Below are positions 22,587 to 34,696 of a DNA stretch of 64,000 nucleotides, in pieces; the first letter of the stretch is position 1; each line of letters starts with the position of its first letter. Under the pieces are notes generated by a model. That model was not told the DNA's origin. It ran no database searches and saw only the letters and a program-made list of their open reading frames with translations. The stretch spans positions 1,563,970 to 1,627,969 of the forward strand of contig SCFE01000048.1 in the NCBI GenBank assembly GCA_004352715.1, given 5' to 3'. The position numbers were made by a program, and so were the translations under genes. This stretch comes from Hofstenia miamia. Lineage: Eukaryota; Xenacoelomorpha; Acoela.

Positions 22587-23783
22587 ATTATTATGTTGAA
22601 AAATTTGCTTGTTGTTGTAAAAATTTGAGGGGGGGGAGATAACGCAAAAGTACCAAGCACTCTTTGGAAAGCTATTCTCCATAAGCAAAATGTGCTATAT
22701 CCGAATTCTCATTCGTTGGGTAGTTATAGACGTTTTGTAACATATTTGAAATACATCTAGTTTGTTAACCATTGTTATGCATGTAACATTAATTACAAAG
22801 GCCTTTATTTTCCGTTGCATTAATACGATGCGATTTTGACGCTTAAATTACTGTACACACCATGGTGGCAAAATTGATTAAATATGTGCCGCAGTTTTTT
22901 TGTCACTGTGTAGAGCTCTAATTAGCATACCATCATTAATCGAAAATCATAAAAATTGTGATGAATCGGTTCGATTAATTGATAATATATAGTTAATGCT
23001 TATGACGTCCAGCCCTCTCCTATTTTGCACAAAGAAGTAGGGTGTAAAGCTATACGACGTGTATTGTAATCACCCGATTCATCAGCTATAGTTAAACATT
23101 GTTGTTTAGGAATCGTCATCGTAACTGGCTTGATCACGTACGCCATCAATATCCATAAATTGCACAAAGGTGGGGAATATAGCTATACTTGGACATTCGC
23201 TCTTGCATGGCTTGTTCCCATTATCCAAATCTTCACGACTTCGCTGAGTTTTTGCGGTGCCAAACTTCATTGGAGAGCAACTTCAGATGCTTAAACTGTA
23301 GAATTCTGTCTAATTTATTAATTTATGCTAGATGTGTAACCAATTTCAATTCCAATGTTGATTTATTTGTAAATTTTGTAGAAATTGTATATATTTTTCT
23401 ATAAATTTTATTTTCGATTTTTTTTCATTAATAGCAGACATAAGTAAATAAATACTATAACATAAAATACATAAGTGTGCATATACCAATGATAAGTACA
23501 TTTTTTCAATATGGAAATTAAGACATTAGTCAATTTTATCATATAAATATTACTAAAAATCTTGAAAAAATATACATTTTCAAGCATTTATGTAATTTAT
23601 TATTAAGAAGGCATACAGTTTTTGGAAATTTGAAATAACTATAATATTGATGCCAAAATAATTAGAGATTTCTGAAATTATTATTCTTTTACACGCTTCT
23701 ATTAATTATTTTTCTATTAAGGCAGTAGACAGATGATGATTTATAAAACATTAATATATATATATATTTTTTACAAATGTCTA

Positions 23784-23854
<71 letters not shown>

Positions 23855-24192
23855 TATTCCTAAGTATTGAGAAAAATTCAAGTATTCCACCTAGTTTCAT
23901 AATATCATCAGCATCAAACAAATTTTTTGACATAGTTTCATTTTTAAGTGGGATTAAGTTTAGTACTGCTTTACAAAGAAATAATTCAACTGCTGCTTAT
24001 GTAGCTTTTAAGGCCAGAATTCAATTTTAAATTTCTGTCTCAAATTTGGCCACTTTGTAGGTGCAAACTATCCCAATAACAAGGACTCATCATACCAATT
24101 AAAACAACATTTCTGAAAAAAGTCATGTATGTATTCTAAAATCCCTATGCTCAAATACAATACTTGAGTAATATGTGTTTGATTAATAGCCT

Positions 24193-24228
<36 letters not shown>

Positions 24229-26133
24229 GTGTGTATGTTTATAGGTATATACTATAACATATGAAAAATTGACTGCATTCGCGATTACTAAACAGATTAC
24301 AAATTTGTAAACATTATGTAAGTGAACAATAACAACGTTTGTGCCACCAGTAATCTGTTGTGATTTTATATGGAAGTTATTCCTATCTATTTATCAGTAT
24401 TTGTATTATTATTGTTAATATTAATATTATCATTATTAATATTACTATTTTCCAAAATATTTTCCACAAATTTACCCATCTTTACGGTGAGCTTCTCAGT
24501 TAATTGAGTATTTCGTTTAACGTTATATAAAATCAAAAGTTTTTCTTTCTAATTTTATTTAAGTAGTTTTCTGATATTGGAACACTTTTGTTAAATCTTA
24601 ATTATTAATCAATTAGAAAACAACATTATAGAATTTGGGGTGAGTACTATTTTTGAATATACTAAAATGCTTTCTAGTACATTTTTTTCATTACCGCTAA
24701 TCCCAGATTAACTACAAACATGTCTATCAATATTTTGTAGAAATAAATCAGTACATCATTAGCAATTTTTCTCCCAAAAACAACCATAGGATATCTATCA
24801 GAATTACATAAATCCATTCAATAAAAGTGGAAAATGAACATTTTACCGGTGACATCGGAAGGAATTTTTATTGGGGGAATTAAGGAACACTAAAGGAACA
24901 CTATTCTAAATTTGTATTAACCTCTAAGATTATTCTGAAGGATGTTTTTCTTCATTTTTAATTTATGATTGAGACCAGTTTTGTGAAACATGGATGGCTG
25001 TCAAATAGCATGCATACAATATACTATCTCAAAATAGAGTAGTAAGATATTCTCCCAAAAGAGTAAAATTTTTATAAGGATCACATTCCCATTTTCAAAA
25101 CCATTTGTTACTACATATTAAGAAAATGAAATCAACGATATGCTATTTAAATATCATAGTAGACATCCTTCCGTAGAATCAATATTCTATTAAATGTATA
25201 TATATATATATATATATATAAAATTTGTTATTAAGAAGCGCTAAAACTACAAACAAAATTAAAACGTAAGTATTTTTCTGAATTGTAGATGATTTTCCAT
25301 GTACTTCTAGCTTTTACACTGAATCACCGCTGTTTTTATTCAAAAATAAGTGATCAAATTTAAATGATAGATAGATTGCACATTGCATTTATATGGATTT
25401 TCTTGGAATTAATGTAACGCTTGTATTATCATACATACAATTATCCTGATGCTGGAAGCTATCCAATTAACAATATCAATGGAATATCTGGCGCATGTAT
25501 TTTTTAAGCAAATTATTCTTTTCTAAACAAACAATAGATTGTTTGATTACAGTCAAGCGCAAGTCCATATTCAATTGGCCAGAAGCTATGCCAATCAAAG
25601 TGCACTGAAAATGGAGTTGTAGGACAAGACCTCAAAGCTTTTAATTATACAGTATTGTGGTTATAATTTCCTTAATGAAAAGCTACTTTTGTGACGTCGA
25701 TTTAACCTCATAAAATTAGAAATTTGACTGACAATTCCTCGAATTGATTTCTTTCTATTTATTAATTTGCTAAAAATACTTCTTTTTCATCTTCAAAAAT
25801 AATGCCTTAGCTTTTTGTTATTTTAAGAGTATTCTGAAGAGATTTGAATGCATTGTAATAGTATCTGTGTGAATGTAAGCGCAAAAGCGGTGAGCTATTT
25901 TTTGCAGAGGAGTATCTAATTCTGAAAAAACAATTATACTTACTGTTAATATAAAAATTTTTCCAAAATTCTTCATATATTTATACTGCTTTAAAAAATG
26001 GCTTTAAATATTGTCTAGTGTCATTTTTCAAATTTTCCCCTATAATTAACGCCAGTCACCAAGTCGTATGGTGAAAGTAGTTTTTTTAGCAAGCCCATAG
26101 TTTTTGTGTCTAGATATTGTAATTTTGCATTCG

Positions 26134-26171
<38 letters not shown>

Positions 26172-27087
26172 TAATAGATTACGAAATGAAAATATTTGCC
26201 TTAATCACATTTGATTCATAATGCAGAACTTAGCTTTTGAATAATATCATATTTGTCAAAGGTAATTACACTACTTTTGACAATTTTAAATTTAAACTGA
26301 AAAAATACACCCGATAGGGTAAATTGCTATTTTCCCATCACGTTTTCTTTTGATGGCAATATGATAACGTCTTCTTGTTGGAGTGTAGACATTATGCCTG
26401 ACTAATGTATTCGCTAAATAAATCCTACAATTGTAATTTGTGAATTCCGATTTACTGGTAACGTTGTCACACGATCTTCTATGAAGACAAGCCGAACATT
26501 AGATCTATCAAATGAAAAAATAACATCATTTCATCTGTTACAATTTACCTCAATTATTTGCATTTTTCTAATGTTGCTTTACTCAAATCTCAAGCAGTGG
26601 AGTATGATTAAGCAAAGAGTAAAGGGTCATTTATAGTGCAAATGGTTTTTCTTTTTTGCAAGGAAATGGTTTTTCTTTTTATAGGAAATTTCAAGCGAAA
26701 ATGTAAAAAGGTGTTAATACATCAAAATTACGAATTATATGGAAAAAATTATTAGTTTTTGCTTCTTGTAAAAGTATACATCAAATGGGGATTAATTTAC
26801 TCTCTAGGAATATGAAACGGCATGTATTTAAGAGGTAACTACCTCCGTCTGAGTAGCAATGCAAAAAATGTTTGCTTCGGCTTATGATTCCAAATAGGAA
26901 TTTCCAGCTTTTCTAATAGAAAAATAAACTTCGAACTTTATATTCATATGCTTCACACCTGTATTCACTACCACAGATAGATGATAGTCGAGCTTTACAA
27001 GCAGCGACCTTCACACAAGACGATGCACTACAGCATATTTATGTATTGTTATGACGTAACTTAACCTTATCGAAAAATTTTGTTTGG
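22587..27087. other. No gene seen; several (TA)n tracts
   Basis: A+T-rich DNA with TA microsatellites at about 23782-23857 (the longest in the window), 24193-24228, 25197-25221 and 26136-26170. An (ATT/AAT)-rich patch lies near 24.40-24.45 kb. No coding region is recognised. Confidence 0.5.
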
Positions 27088-27330
27088 GAAGGGTAGTAGT
27101 GAGGGTTTGAGAGACAAACTTTGTTACCCCAAAAGAAATCAGATTAAAATTTTTGCTTTAGGATGATTGCTAGTTTGTTATAGAAATGCCATGCTTGAAG
27201 AACCCTAATGCTATAATTTCATGAAAATTTTATTAATATTCATTTAGTTTGTACCGAAAAAACATCTATTTTGTGAAGTTCTTTTTAGTTCTTGCATGTT
27301 ATAATTTTTTTGTATATTTTAGTTGCTATA
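27088..27330 (-). repeat. Interspersed repeat family A, copy 2 (inverted)
   Basis: Its reverse complement matches 6551-6750 and 29545-29740, with landmarks TAAATGAATATTAATAAA, CAAACTAGCAATCATCC and a GGGGTAACAAA block. It ends exactly where the left LTR of the Copia element begins. The copy on the other side of that element is in the opposite orientation. Confidence 0.7.
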
Positions 27331-27452
27331 TGTGATAAAATCACTGAAGTACCAGTAACTTAGTAAATATAATGTAATACCAGTAAATGTTTATTTGAAT
27401 TTATTGTTAAGTCAGTTTTAAATAAAATTGCTAGAACATAGTTCGTTGTGCA
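27331..27452 (+). repeat. Copia 5' LTR
   Basis: A 122-base direct repeat of 29320-29440 that starts TGTGATAA and here ends TGCA, so it has TG...CA ends. It carries an AATAAA polyadenylation signal at 27421-27426. By eye the two LTRs agree at roughly 90%, with a 2-base indel and weaker agreement over the last ten bases. This is very short for an LTR but normal for compact Copia elements. Confidence 0.75.
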
Positions 27453-29317
27453 TTTACTCAAGCGGAAAATTTGGACCGAATTCGTAAAGCCCTATGCAGT
27501 AATACTCGTATTAATGAGCAGTCATTATGTCTTGGTGATAGAGTTGTTTTTAGAATTGCACCAAAATTGTTGGTGCTGGAGAGGTCCGACTATAGTATCA
27601 GGCTTGCATCATGCCGAAATATTGTTAAAATTTGGCAGTAAATTTATAAAATGCCATGTAACTAATGTTAGATTGTGGCATTCTAATGAATTTGAGTCTA
27701 AAGATTGAGATAATTCCGGTAAAGTGATTGATCAGACTAATAATGATAATCATGACAGCGAAAATGCAGCAGAAACCAGCGAATCGGTTTAAAGCAATGA
27801 TGACGATGTATCCAGCATTGAAGATCAAGAAAGTAATCATCCCGTTTCAATGGCACCTAACACCACTATTTCTGAAGTTAAACGATATCCACAACGTGTT
27901 CGCAATATGCCCCAACGTTATGGTGAGCAATATACTTCGAATGGGAAGAGTATCTATGCTAATGCTATGTTGGTTGAATTGGAAAATTGGACTCAACGAC
28001 GTGTATTGATGTAAGAATAGGTAAATCGTTAGAGAAAAATGCTTAATGTAGTATCTAATCGTTGGGTGTTGACAATGAAGGACATTAATGGAGAAAAACA
28101 CCCAAATGCTAGGCTTGTAGCCAAGGGTTTTCAAGACACAGATATGCCAGAATCTTACGATTCAACTTGTCTCCGATTAAGTTACCTAATCGCTCTATCA
28201 AATATGAAGCTTAAAGCATTGGCGATGTTAAAACAGCGTTTTTGCAAGGTGACCCGTTAACAAGAGATGTCTGTTTTAACACCAAGTGAGGCCAGGTGTG
28301 ATGAAAAAATTCTATGGAAGCTCAAAATTGGTTTCTATGGACTGAATGACGCATCAAAATTGTGGTATGAGCAAATAAGTAAAGAACTTATATTGTTGGG
28401 GGGGGGGGTAAAGTTTTATTTGCAGGCAAAGCTCTATTTACATATCATGTTAATTCATCTTTAGTTGGCATAATTGTTATACATGTAGACGATTTTTACA
28501 TTGCTGGTGATCAACTATGGTTAGACACATTGACAAACCAAATTGTTGAAATTGACAACAAATTGGCTAGTTTTTTGGGTTTTCAAATACGAAAAATTGA
28601 TAATTGCTATCATTTATCTCAAATTAATTATGTCAATGCTCTTGATATTGTTGATACTCATGAAAAATTTCGTTCTGTTATTGGAAAACTTATATGGTTA
28701 TCCTCTACAAGTAGGCCTGATTTAGCCTTTGAAGTTTTCTCTCAAATCAAAATGATAGAAATTTTGGAATATTTGCAAAAATATCAAAACTTGTTCGGTA
28801 CGGAAAATAATTATTTTCGACTTTCTAATGGCGCAAGTGGTTCAACGTTTCCTTCTTTGTGTATGTATTCAGATGCGTCCTTCGGCAATCCTATTTGGGG
28901 AGGTTCTATCATTTTTTTGGCAGCGATTTAATTGCATGGTCTTCTAGGAAGTTAAGACGCATATCACGAAGTGCATTAGCAGCCGAAACAATTACACTAG
29001 TGGATAATATTGACATACTATATCATATTCGTCATATGCTACAATCTGTAATTGGGTGTTCTCAACTATTCCTGCAAGCTGATATTTACACTGATAGTAA
29101 GTCTCTAGTTAATGGTGTTCATTCTGGATCCACCCCACTTGAAACACGACTAGCAATTGATTGTACTTATATAAAAGAGAAGGTATTAAACGAGACGTTT
29201 ACAAACTTCATCATATCCCTGGTGACAAGATGATTTCAGACAGTGTAACTAAATCTAAAGGCAATTCTACTTTACTTCAACATTTATGGAAAAGCCATTT
29301 TTTAATAGAAAACTAGG
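27453..29317 (+). pseudogene. Copia pol remnant (integrase tail, RT, RNase H)
   Basis: Recognisable parts in order: the integrase C-terminal tail with WRGPTIV and FIKCHVTNVRLW (about 27570-27690); a linker with VKRYPQRVRNMPQRY; RT with RWVLTMKD, ARLVAKGFQD, LWKLKIGFYGLNDASKLWY and the catalytic HVDD (28482-28493, normally YVDD); then SFLGFQIRK and IGKLIWLSSTSRPDLAF. RNase H follows with YSDASFGN, WSSRKLRRISRSALAAET (28930-29000) and YTDSKSLVNGV. The end HIPGDKMISDSVTKSK lies in a shifted frame. Frame breaks occur at several points, including an 11-G run (28398-28408). Clearly non-functional. Confidence 0.85.
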
Positions 29318-29319
29318 AA

Positions 29320-29440
29320 TGTGATAATCAATGAAGTACCAGTAACTTAGTAAATACAATGTAATACCAGTAAAGGTTTATTTGAATTTATTGCTAATTC
29401 ATTTTTAAATAAAATTGCTAGAATATAGTTTGTTTTCTGT
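29320..29440 (+). repeat. Copia 3' LTR
   Basis: Starts TGTGATAATCAATGAAG and parallels the 5' LTR throughout, with AATAAA at 29408-29413. The pol reading frame ends in TAG just before it. Confidence 0.75.
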
Positions 29441-29544
29441 TATGTTGGGAAAATATTGAAGACATTACAATGTGAAGAAGTCAATCGGCGAAAAGAGCTA
29501 TATCAAGCTTAAGACTCCAGCAATTTGAATTTAATATATTTCAA

Positions 29545-29950
29545 AAAATCATGGCATACCAAACCTAAAACGAGTGAGAATTTCTCAATTTAGATGTTTT
29601 TTGGGTACAAGCTAAATGAATATTAATAAATTTTTCATGAAGTCATAGCACTAGGGTTTTCATGCATGGCATTACTATAACAAACTAACAATCATCCTAA
29701 AGCAAAAGTTTTAAGCTGTTTTTCTGGATACAAAGTTACCCCAAACTTAGACTGTTGATGTTTTGCTGAATCTAAGTAAGCAAAGTTGGTCCCATATTGT
29801 GCAGACAAAAAGTACTTAAAAAATGTGGAAAAGTCACAAGATATCATGTTATTCCAATTTGATGTGAGCTGAAAATTCTTTTCTGGTAGTTCTTGAGGTA
29901 ACAAAATTACATCACACTTCGTTTAACTGTTAAATATTTGAGTTTCTTAT
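29545..29950 (+). repeat. Interspersed repeat family A, copy 3
   Basis: About 400 bp matching 6551-6950 in the same orientation and 27088-27330 in inverted orientation. It includes ACAAACTAACAATCATCC and the CCCATATTGTGCAGACAAAAAG block. It begins about 100 bases after the right LTR. Confidence 0.7.
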
Positions 29951-30149
29951 GATATTACCGCCCTATTAATGTCCAAATCCAAAAATCACAATTTCCTTCT
30001 CTGAGAAGACCTCTACCGTCACAAAATCCCGCCACGTCAATGCATACAACACAAAATTTGAATAGTCTACAGTCTGGGTAAAATTTCAATTAGAAAGCTT
30101 TTGTCTTCATTTCAACTGCGAGATTACATGTTCCCTTAAGATTTTCATA

Positions 30150-30690
30150 TATGAGTTTACGGTGACGTCAAAGAAATACGACTCTAACACAAAATCGGAT
30201 GTGCAATCAACCCATACTCTGCATGCAGTTGCTTCTCTGTTGTTGCATGAGGATTATTTTTTAACCATGTCATGCACTGATGTGCATAGACTAACCCATC
30301 AATTGAGAACTTAATTTCATCTCAAAACAGAACAGATTGGGAAAAGGTTTAATCTTCTTCCATTTATTAGGAACATAGTATTGGCAAAAGTCAATCGAGA
30401 CTCACATCCTTTCTTTTAACTGCTGTGTTGTTTGAAGACGATGTGGTCAACCATTAAGATATTCGCACATGATTTTCCTCACTTTCGAGATTATCATTGT
30501 TGTTGCTTGGGAAACGTTGGAATAAGATGCAGTTCCCAAGTGATGTTCTGATTGAAGCTAGTTGCCAAAATATCAATGTCCTCGTTTGAAACCAATGGAT
30601 GCTCGGATTGTGGCCTGTCTTCGACTTACCCGAATTCTTCAAATCGTTGAATTAGGTTCTGCACTTCTGAGAAAACCTCAAAAGCGACAT
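30150..30690 (-). pseudogene. Mariner-type transposase remnant related to the intact 42-kb element
   Basis: On the minus strand an N-terminal piece reads LIQRFEEFG and then EDRPQSEHPLVSNED, the helix-turn-helix linker region normally written GRP. Further on, DEIKFSIDGLVYAHQCMTWL and NPHATTEKQLH are readable. The latter aligns with SDEAYFSLDGLVNRHNCVIW and NPHRNMQKSLH of the intact transposase at 42123-43181. Stops and frameshifts separate the pieces and the C-terminal catalytic region is not visible. It is an old copy of a related family, not of the same young family. Confidence 0.65.
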
Positions 30691-30775
30691 TAAATAGGAT
30701 TTGATGAAAATGCTACTTTGTGGTGAAGTACATACATATATATTCTATAAAGTTACCAACTGGCCACTTTCCACC

Positions 30776-31345
30776 TTAGCGGGTCAAGATCAAATTTTGT
30801 GTTAAACTGAAGAAGACCAAACAAGAGGCTTATGAAATGTTAAAGGAGGCTGATGGGGATCAAAGGATGAGTCAAGCAAGTTTCTATCGATGGTTCAACA
30901 GATTTTCCGACGGAAATGAAAACGTTGAAGATGAACCAAGATCTGGAGCCTCGAAGAGTGATTGCACACGGAAAAACATTGAGGAAGTCGAAAGACTAGT
31001 AATGCAAGACCATCGAATATCTGTGTGGCTGATATCTGAGGCTGTAGTAGTTAGTAATAGCACTGCAGACAAAATTTTGATCGAAGATCTGAAGCTACAC
31101 AAAGTCTGTGCCAAGTTCATTCTAAAAATTTTCTCAATATCAATAAGGAATACTATCTTAGAGTTCTCAAAACGTTTAAGGGGAAGATCAGGAAGCAGAG
31201 ACCTCAACATTGGAAGAATGGTCAATGGTGGTTCCATCAAGACCATGCTCCATACCACCGATCGACGCTCGTGACAACCTGGATGCTGCCTGTTTTTTGT
31301 GGCCTCTTATTTTCAATAGACCTGCTCGAAAAGGCTATATATGGT
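30776..31345 (+). pseudogene. Mariner (irritans-like) transposase with internal deletion
   Basis: The frame reads RVKIKFCVKLKKTKQEAYEM, then SQASFYRWFNRFSDG and ENVEDEPRSGA, then an IEEVERLV...DHRIS part and DLKLHKVCAKF. This is the standard mariner N terminus with paired helix-turn-helix domains. It then joins, after a frame change, to EYYLRVL and IRKQRPQHWKNGQWWFHQDH followed by APYHRS, the second-Asp region. The section that should hold the first catalytic Asp is missing, so the copy arose by internal deletion. The third-Asp region is not readable. Confidence 0.75.
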
Positions 31346-31660
31346 AAGACTACAATAATTTGTTGGCCATTATACACAAACCATATTGCTAAGTGCTTAC
31401 AAAGATAGCCTTTATTACAATATTTGCATATTTTAATGAAATTATTGACTTATAAGTTTAATGGAGAATAGGTAGGATAAACATGATTTCACTAAGCAAA
31501 AGTGACAAAATTCAAAATTTCAAAATACTTTGGTGCGGGACGTTTTTTTGAATTTCATTGGAATAGTTTCTATTTTCATGAATTAAACTAAAAAGTTCAT
31601 TGATCTCTGGTACAGGCTAAGTGAATTTCTTAAAAAAAATTTAGTGATAACCCTAATATA

Positions 31661-31703
<43 letters not shown>

Positions 31704-32740
31704 ATAACCTCTATAACCCTTTGGAAGTGATATTACAATATTAAATTACTTGCCTTAATCAAAGTCATTAGTGTTTGCTTGCACTATTCGCATTCACTGC
31801 ATCATTTTGATATCAGGTATAATTGGACGTTAAAAAATGTGTTATTAAGGAGCTAGGTAATGGAACACATATTTGAACATGACCTTGTCATGTGGCAGAT
31901 TATGGTTTTTCAAAATGCGTGACCGTTCCCAACTCAGTTCTGGGGTCATGCCCTTGCTCCCTACATGATACCCCATTTTAAACAAGTAGTTCTTTGAAAA
32001 AAACACATTAAGTTCATGATTTGAAGGTCATCGACATTTACTACAACCTAGATGTTAGCGGGTTAGGTACAAAATCTCAATCATTATTTTACACTTTTTG
32101 AAATATTATGTTCAAATTGCTAATATTTTTGGAGAGGTTTAAAATTAGGCTGAATTTCAAAAAAGTAGAATGTGGTATTTTGCCAATTTTTCAAAATTTA
32201 CTGGGGTTAGACATCTTTTTCATCTAAGTTTGATATTTGAATTTTGAGATAAATATATTCCCACATGATGATGCAAAAACTTTATCCAGAAAATTTTACT
32301 AAAGGTCGGATTTGGTCAGAAAATGTTTCCACTTATTGTTGATATGACATTTTTTGTTTAAATTCATAAAGTAGTTTAGTTGGATATATTCTGCAAATGA
32401 AACTTTTTTGCAATGAAATATTGTTAATTTTACTATTCGATCTGAATACAGCAAGATTAAATTATATAAAATCATGCACTGTTAACCATTTGACGTAAGA
32501 ACTCCATTTAAATCGGAAATTACTTATATAATGTGATGAGAATGTTTTATGAATAATTATTAAAATGTATAAAACATTTTCAACTTCCCGTAAATGCAAA
32601 ATATAGATTTAGATCAAACTAAAACTAAATGAAAATTGATTGCGTTTGAGAAAATATGGTTTCAATGTGAACTAAATAAAGAAAGAATAATTAATGTTTA
32701 GAATTTAAAAATTCATCATAATACGTTTTCGTATTTCATT
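31346..32740. other. No gene seen; one (TA)n tract
   Basis: A (TA)n tract lies at 31656-31700. The rest is A+T-rich with no coding signal. Confidence 0.5.
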
Positions 32741-34290
32741 ATTATTATTAAAACTATAATAAAAGTCAAAGCAAATTTATTGCAGTAAAGTACAAATAAA
32801 ATTCTACAAACTATAATCTATTTACAAAATAGTAGTTAATAAAATATATATATAGTATAAACATGTGTGTGAGTGCGTATGCGTGGCTTTCTAGCTCTAT
32901 ACAAAATTTTTCGAATGAGTGCAGTGTGTTATTTTTGCTGAATTTTTTCTTGCCATTTATTTCGATTTTAATTTCATGAGCGAGGTTTTTCCATATTTTA
33001 GCTGCTGTGTGGTGAAACCTATTAGAGTTCTTATCTAAGCATACAAAATTTTGAAAACGTATATTCAAGTTAGCATATTGTTTTAGAAATGAAATTGAGG
33101 GTTGACCAAATTTGAATTAAAATTATATTGATAACATATGCATTTGAATTTGGAAATAAAGAGATATTTAATAATTAGAGGTTGAATTGATTTTATTTGT
33201 TGAGATATTTACGAGATTGCATCTGGAGTGCCATAACTATTACGAAACCCAAATATTTTTTCGAATATTTTCAGCTATCAAACATGTATTCATTTGATAA
33301 TTTAGTAATGTTTCAAATATTTTATTAAAATGATGGCAAACACGAATGGGCCTTTAACCATGTGGATTTAGAGTGTCGCCGTTTTTATATATAGGGCTTA
33401 TGTCAGATTTCCTAAAAATGTCAGGGAATTTTTTATCAATGATATATTGGTGAAATGCAAATAGTAATTCTTCATTAAAGATAGTTCGTTGATGTTTGCT
33501 AGTCTAAAGGAAAAGTAGGTTTTTGATGGGAATTTTTCTTTTTTATTGTATTGGGAAAAATTGAAATTGCCAAGTTCATTAAATGTTGTATTTGGGTGGT
33601 CTACTATTTGTGTTTGAAATCTCTTTACTTTTTCCCAGAATTTTATGAATATACCGCCATTTTCGTTTGTATTATTTAATTTTCAAGAATTTTTTTGTTT
33701 TAGAGCCGTATTTTTACAACTTAATTGTTTAATTATCTTCTTTGGTTTTTCGTAATTATTCCACTTAGTGGTCTTTGGTTCTGTTTTAGCGAGATAAAGT
33801 AGAATTATTTTAATATTTACTAGTTCATGCATGTAACTGTCCGCATTTGATAAAGCAAATTTTTGCGGATTTGATTTTATTTTTCGGCATTTTATTGGTG
33901 ACGCTTTATTAATTGCATTGCAAATTTCTTTTGAAATATAATAAATCATGCATGATCCAGGTTTTGAATGTGTATATGTACTTAAACGATATAGCTTTCA
34001 GAAGTCTTTCCATTATTTTGGCTGAGTAATTTATATAATCCCTTGTAAAAATATTTTAAAATGATTAGTTTTAGTAGTTATATTACTTATATAGGTGCAG
34101 AGTGCATGGTCACTGATTGATTCCAATATTTAGGATTTGAAACATAAGTCTGAATTATTTATGAAATATATAATAGTCGATTAAGTTGTTATTTTGCGTG
34201 GGACAATCACTATTTGCACAATGGAGATCGTAGGTGGCACAAAATTCTATTAACCATTTTTTTCAAGATTATTAAAATAATTTAAGTTAA
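32741..34290 (-). mobile_element. CR1/Jockey-like LINE remnant (endonuclease, RT, C terminus, 3' end)
   Basis: Read on the minus strand from 34290 down: an endonuclease end with LIEFCATYDLHCANSDCPTQ followed by NNNLIDYYI; a linker around WNNYEKPKKIIK (about 33690-33800); the start of RT with FPDIFRKSDISPIYKNGD and NKIFETLLNYQ (about 33240-33490); then, after loss of the RT core, a C-terminal piece with RFHHTAAKIWKNLAHEIK (about 32930-33040). The 3' region ends in an (ATT)n tract near 32741-32756. Numerous stops and missing RT motifs show it is dead. Confidence 0.7.
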
Positions 34291-34480
34291 AGCATGAACT
34301 TTTATAACACTAACTAGACTGGAACAAATTATCATATAGCCGCAACATTGGGCCGATTTCAGTCAATCATTTATTAATTCCGCTCTTCTATTTGTGAATT
34401 GAAGCGTGGAATTAATAGAGGACTGTGTCAAATCAGATCAAATGTTGCTGCTATTTATTCATTTGTTCCAGTCCAGTTAG
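34291..34480. other. No gene seen
   Basis: Short A+T-rich stretch between the LINE remnant and the MITE. Confidence 0.4.
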
Positions 34481-34688
34481 CAGTGGCGTACGCAAAGGGG
34501 GACATGGTGGAATGTCCCCCATCAGGTTTTCAAAAGTGATTTTGACTGGATAAATAAAAAAAAAATCAGTAAGAAAATGAAAAAATCTAAGATCATGAAG
34601 TGCATTGTTTAGGGTTTACTTCCTCAAATTTTCAAAATTTGATCATGACTAAGATGTCCCCCGTCAGAAAATCTTGCGTACGCCCCTG
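34481..34688. mobile_element. hAT-type MITE, 208 bp
   Basis: Left end CAGTGGCGTACGCAA and reverse-complemented right end CAGGGGCGTACGCAA differ at one of 15 positions, the classic hAT terminal pattern. A subterminal hairpin GGGGGACAT...ATGTCCCCC lies just inside the left end. The flanking octamers CCAGTTAG and ACAATTGG agree at 5 of 8 positions, compatible with a worn 8-bp target duplication. It is too short to encode a transposase. Confidence 0.75.
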
Positions 34689-34696
34689 ACAATTGG

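Larger units (their letters stand above)
27331..29440 (+). mobile_element. Decayed Copia (Ty1-type) LTR retrotransposon, GalEa-like
   Basis: Direct repeats of about 121 bases flank a Copia-order pol region: integrase tail, linker, reverse transcriptase, RNase H. Gag, protease and the integrase core are missing, so the 2.1-kb element has a large internal deletion in addition to frameshifts. LYGLNDAS-type residues near the RT palm recall the GalEa branch of Copia known from marine invertebrates; that placement is an inference. No target duplication is evident, and both flanks carry repeat family A in opposite orientation. Confidence 0.8.
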
